A program made the position numbers and the translations under genes. 60,000 nt of DNA. It comes from Takakia lepidozioides. Taxonomy: Eukaryota > Streptophyta > Takakiopsida > Takakiales > Takakiaceae. The stretch is from contig CM060734.1 of the NCBI GenBank assembly GCA_030704615.1, positions 49,866,042 through 49,926,041 of the forward strand. The letters are read 5' to 3'. The stretch's first letter is position 1. Each line of letters begins with the position of its first letter. Below, piece after piece: positions 52,701 to 60,000 of this stretch. The notes under the pieces were generated by a model that saw only the letters and a list, made by a program, of their open reading frames with translations, searched no databases and was not told the origin of the DNA.

Positions 52701-53765
52701 GGGTGATTGCATGAAGTCAATTAAAAATAGCAGACTTCTTCACATGTTTCAAGATCACCCGTGACAATTCCTCGTGGAGTTCCTCCACAGCCCGAGGTAC
52801 CTCCTCCTTCTAGAAAATAAGATTCAACATTCCCAAAGTTGAGGTTAGCCACAATATGCGAGTAGACCTGAACATAGCAGACTAAGAAAGAACGAGATAA
52901 AAAGAAATACCATCAGTAGAGAGCCACATATAGCCATGGGACAAGGCAGAATTTACCAGAGCTACTTTACAATACATCCAGTGCTGCCCAAAGACTGTGC
53001 CTCAAGCAGGTAGATGCGAGACACATTGGATTTTCGCAGCTGAGACTCCCCACTCAACATTGGGAAGCTGTAAGGAAATAACAGTACGTCTCTTGTAGAA
53101 ATTTAGTATGTCCAAGGGAGGCCAAAAGGGCCCAAAGGACACAAGTAGAACAATGGAGAACAACAGACTGTACTCATACGACATTTGCTAGCCTTGGAGA
53201 ACAGCAGAAAGAGAGAGAAAGAAAATAAAAGGAACTTCATTGCTTCCAGGGGGTCCTCATGTTCCCATGGCACCAGTAGTAGAACGAGGAAACCATATCA
53301 ACAGATTCCAAAGCACTCAGACAAATTGTCTCGTGCAGGTAAGTTGCCAGGCACTTCTAGTCCTCGAAGCTCAGGCCTTTGGCAACCAGGAATTTCTAAA
53401 GGGACAGTAGTATCTACCCCTGATCTGTCTTTACTTCTTGGGACTATAGCAGACAGGACAACCTTGGCGATGTCCATGGAGAGAGAAGAGAGAGAGTCAT
53501 CGTCATGACAAGTGTATCTTTTGAAGTCTGGCCAAAGACACTGGACCTGATTTGGACCAGAAAAGGGGCCAGGGTTGGGAAGAGAGGCAATAGGGCAACT
53601 TGGTTCTAGCCTTGTCTTGAATAGAGAGACCAAGGAAGAAAAATTCCTTGCATCCACAGGACGGCCAGAGAGGGCTATGAGAGAAAAAGAACTGAAATTT
53701 GTAATGAGAGTAAGTCTTGGCAGAGATATAGGTGCTGAATGCTTCTGGAGAACAAGGACAGAACT
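49769..53765. other. Gene-poor interval with LINE-tail fragments
   Basis: 49980-50030 has a CTGGAAACTATAAAGTTCC piece like the LINE tails. A minus-strand frame at 50633-50226 (135 aa) is Cys/Arg-rich and unassigned. The missing first exons of DRC1 may lie here, but I could not identify them. Around 53100-53260 the minus strand resembles the tail of the LINE remnant at 32840-33190 (GGGCCCTTTTGGCCTCCCTT), and frames at 53814-53503 and 53657-53298 may be its decayed coding end. Confidence 0.35.
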
Positions 53766-56558
<2,793 letters not shown>

Positions 56559-59500
56559 CTGCCACCACACACCTCAGTCAGTCACGGACAACCTCCCACA
56601 TGCATGAAGGAAGAATTGCGAAAATTGGAAATACCATGCCCATGGATGTAGGGGTAGGCTTGGAAACAACCAACTCAAAGAAGATTCAATATCTAGATGC
56701 AATCCAAGTGTGCAGAGTGGACTAATGACTGCAAATTGGAGACAGTTTTCAGTGGAGACAACTCTCATCTCGACAACCAACAACAAGCACAAGCTTGGCT
56801 GTTTCCCAACAGTGACAAGGATCCGACAAACATTCAACATTTGCCAACATTCATTCAGGCCTGCTTGTAAGGAACTCTTAAGTGATCTTTAAATTCAAGC
56901 CCTACACATGAAATTTGAATCATTCTCATGCTCACAGTAGAGTGATATCTGATCCACATAGACCAATCAATCGACACTGGGCGTTACTTTGATAGCCAGG
57001 GCTCAACATTTGCAAACCACGCATTTGGATTCCAACTTGTCCCCAATAAAAGATAAATAATTTCGGAACAATCTCATATAGCATGGATAGTTGAATGCTC
57101 CACCTCAAATGATAGTGTTTTAGCCCCTCAATCTGGAATTACAAATTTCTCATTAAGCTCATCGGTGAGATGACAGTGGCAGCCTAACCCGTCTCAGCCA
57201 GTTCGACACGTAGCTCTAGGCAGTATACATGTTCTTGGCGGGTGAGTGTCCCACTACTACTAATACAAAGTCATCAAGCTCGGTAAATTGAAAATCTGTT
57301 CCATCTGCAACCACGTTCGAACCATGCCCGGAACACGGTGAAGCCACCATGTCTACCCGTCTCTGCCGCGCTCTCTCTCACAATCACACAAACACATTCC
57401 CACAACCAAGAAGGACACAGGGACGGAGATCAGCATGGACAAATGTGAAGCATTCCGTAAACTACAATGCGAGGGTACGCACAAAAGGATGCAAATCCAC
57501 TTGAAACTCAAAAATTCCGACCTCTCCCCGACTGAACAAGTGACCTCTTACATAACTAAAGGTTCATAGGTGCTCGACACTCCATCTACTGGCACGGGAC
57601 TGAGGCCAAGCATTGGGAAGGTGAGCCACGTAGGAATATCAAACAGGGATCACCAGGCTCGTAGATGCTACAACTATGGCTCCATCTACTAAAACAGGAC
57701 TGACGCCAAGCAGAAGAAAAGTTAGCGCAGGAAGATCAACCACACAATAGCAAGGGACCAGAGACGACCACCAGGTGCGATGCAGAGACAGACAAGACGC
57801 GGCGGATCAATGCCTGATTGGCCACAACAGTGCAACAATCACCGGACGATTTTCTTTCCCCACCATGCCCCTGACCGATCTCCGGCAATCTTCAAAGCTC
57901 GACTACCATCAACAGAATTCCTTTCTCCACCTCTCTATGGATCTTCCTACCCCTTAGACTCGATCTGCTCGGGATTCCTATGGATCCACAAGCCTCTCAA
58001 TGCCGAGCTCGCGTGTTGTATGATCTCTCTATTAAGACCCCACTTCCACACGTGCGATTCGGTGCCTGAGTCAGTCTTGATTATACCACTGCTCACTGCT
58101 CACATTGGTTTGAGTGACTAGTGAGTCACCAGTAGGTTCTATCTATTGTTTTAGGTTAGTGACTAGTTACTACTAACTACTAAGCCCCTAGGAGTGGGTA
58201 AACCAAATATCAGTTCCAAATATAGTTTCTCACAGGCCCCTGTTTATCTATATATATACATATATATCAGATATTGATGATCATTTCTCTCATATTGGAA
58301 AATCTTTCTGGAAAAATATTTTAAAAAAAAAATCTAATGTGGAGAAATGGACCATGGGTCAATAAGTTAGCCCCCCAATAATGTTTTGCGACGATTTGAG
58401 CATCTGTAACCCGAGCCGGGCCGTGTTGCTAAGTAAAAATAATGGTGCTGTCACAGACTTAGCAGCATATTTCATGCTAATGTATGTGAATATTATGTCT
58501 GTGATTTATCAATACTGCCCATGGAAAAAAGAATTTAAAAAATGGCTAGTTGCATAGTAATGGCTCCTCCTTGTGAGGTAAGCACTAAGCACTCTAGGAA
58601 TGAGAGGTGATTTTGAAAGGTCATAAAAACATGGAAGGTGGGAGCAGCCAATGGTGTGCACGGCAGGGATACGTTAGACGGGTTCAATTGCACGGCGGGG
58701 TGCACTTCTGTAAAGACATGGCGGGGGTATTTTCCTCTGTATTTTTGGTTTCCTACCCCAGAAATCAAGTCACAAGTCGTTAACCATGTAAAATACCAAT
58801 TCTTTACAAAATGGAATGGTCTCCGGAACGACATAGAAGCCGCCTCTACTGACCTGTAAGGAGGTATACATCAACTGATACATATAGAAGGTGCACTCAT
58901 ATTATTTGGGCCTTGTCCATGCGGGGCCTGACCTAGACACCAGGGGAATGGGCTCTACATAAGCGCAGGGGCGAACTAAAAATCTAAACTGACCATCACT
59001 AGGGAAACAATAGAACTTTATGCACCGTATTTTGCCGGACTCCAAAGGGGAGCCCATGTCAAATCCTCATCACCCCCTTTTATCTCAGACTCACAGTAGG
59101 GAATTTTAGAATGTGGATGGTTAGAGACGAGTAGTCTGCTGGTAAGGTGATGGATAGAGATGCATAATTTGACTCTTTTTGGATGTCCATGTCTGTCCCC
59201 CGGGCAGTACAGTTTATGTCACCCCGATCTGTGCCACCTTGGTCCGTGTGGTTTGTGTCACCCTGGTGTTAATATTCCTCCTAGTATAGTTTATATTAGT
59301 CAAATTTCTAGACGCCAAGTGGGAGTTACGCCCAATTCGAGTAACGCTCCCTTCCATGTCACCCCGGTGTCTGTTGGATCACGTCATCCCCGTGTCACCC
59401 CGGATGATGTCATCCCTGCCATCCCAATTTGTCACTCTTGAGAAGATTGGGGAAAATTTTGATATGCCTGAACGGCGTACTACACTGAGATCGCACGAAT

Positions 59501-60000
59501 GCATTAGGTTTGTGGGAGGTTCCACTGAGGGTTTGGAAGCTCCTAGTTGGGCAAGAAGGTCCGCTGCCTCGTTTCCGTTGATTCTTACAGTATTCTTACT
59601 AGTGGCCTAACATTGAGCACAGATTGTATTGTCGTTTTATTAAATATGTATGTATTTACAATAATGACCATGTGTTCATACTCAATTGACTAGAGGAAGA
59701 GAATGCTATTATTGACTGAAGCTTGAAGATGCAAACATTGGGATGTTCAATATCTTTGTACACGTTTAAGACATTCAGGAAATTTTTACAAGTTGCCCAC
59801 AACTCAAGCTACTTCTTCCAGCTGCAGAAATCTATCGGGAATTGAATCCACTTAACACAAATTCAGATGTGAGATGTGTGCCATTTTGCATTGCACATAT
59901 ATGCTCTAGCTAGAAGGAAAGTTGCCGCTTCATAAAGAACCGGCAGGTCAACTGACAGACAAAGATGACAATATCAACAACAAAACTAAGCTTGTTGCCA
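56559..60000. other. Right-end interval without recognised genes
   Basis: The left part should contain the first exon and promoter of the UMP/CMP kinase gene. Near 57580 and 57685 two similar pieces share CCATCTACT and GACTGA(G/C)GCCAAGCA. 58245-58275 is a TATATATATA tract. At 59210-59420 the words GTCACCCCGG and GTGTCACCCTGG recur irregularly, an old degenerate tandem repeat. No long frame is seen. Confidence 0.4.

Noticed and set aside
59160-59441. 93-codon plus-strand frame
   Set aside because: The frame results from the degenerate GTCACCCCGG repeats and has no start context or similarity.

Overview
This is nuclear DNA from a eukaryote of the green plant lineage. Genes are split by introns of roughly 80 bp to about 2 kb, intergenic space is wide, and Ty3/Gypsy chromoviruses, non-LTR (LINE) elements and DNA transposons are common. 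The host genes point to a plant-lineage organism: a plant-type UMP/CMP kinase, an organelle-type RluA pseudouridine synthase and an NAA50 acetyltransferase. A DRC1-like dynein regulatory complex gene implies motile flagella, so a streptophyte with swimming sperm fits better than a seed plant. A charophyte such as Chara is my best guess, inferred and not proven.

Layout. 1-2375: a five-exon gene related to beta-class DNA amino-methyltransferases, with one in-frame stop. 2491-12461: a damaged tandem-type chromovirus flanked by a 5-bp target duplication (GTTTG), with a 2.2-kb DNA transposon inside it (5983-8147). 13302-18449: a second, inverted chromovirus with one LTR. 18450-28560: mostly gene-poor, with a reverse-transcriptase-type relic (21.8-23.0 kb), a small hypothetical gene (25.0-25.5 kb), possible exon fragments near 26.8-27.1 kb and 27.9-28.1 kb, and a MITE (27512-27865). 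28561-36077 (minus): a ten-exon RluA-family pseudouridine synthase gene. 37278-39059 (plus): NAA50, divergent from it. About 41.6-47.3 kb (minus): DRC1, missing its first and last exons here. 48021-49755: a LINE with an intact RT reading frame and a 13-bp target duplication. 53766-56558 (minus): UMP/CMP kinase. The rest holds LINE tails or nothing I recognise.

The host genes form no operon-like set. They cover RNA modification, protein N-terminal acetylation, motile cilia and nucleotide metabolism. Many introns carry 3' fragments of LINE families, several sharing a short palindromic tail motif. The most unusual item is the methyltransferase-like gene at the left edge. Exon borders were set by eye from splice signals, reading phase and family similarity; phases agree across most junctions.
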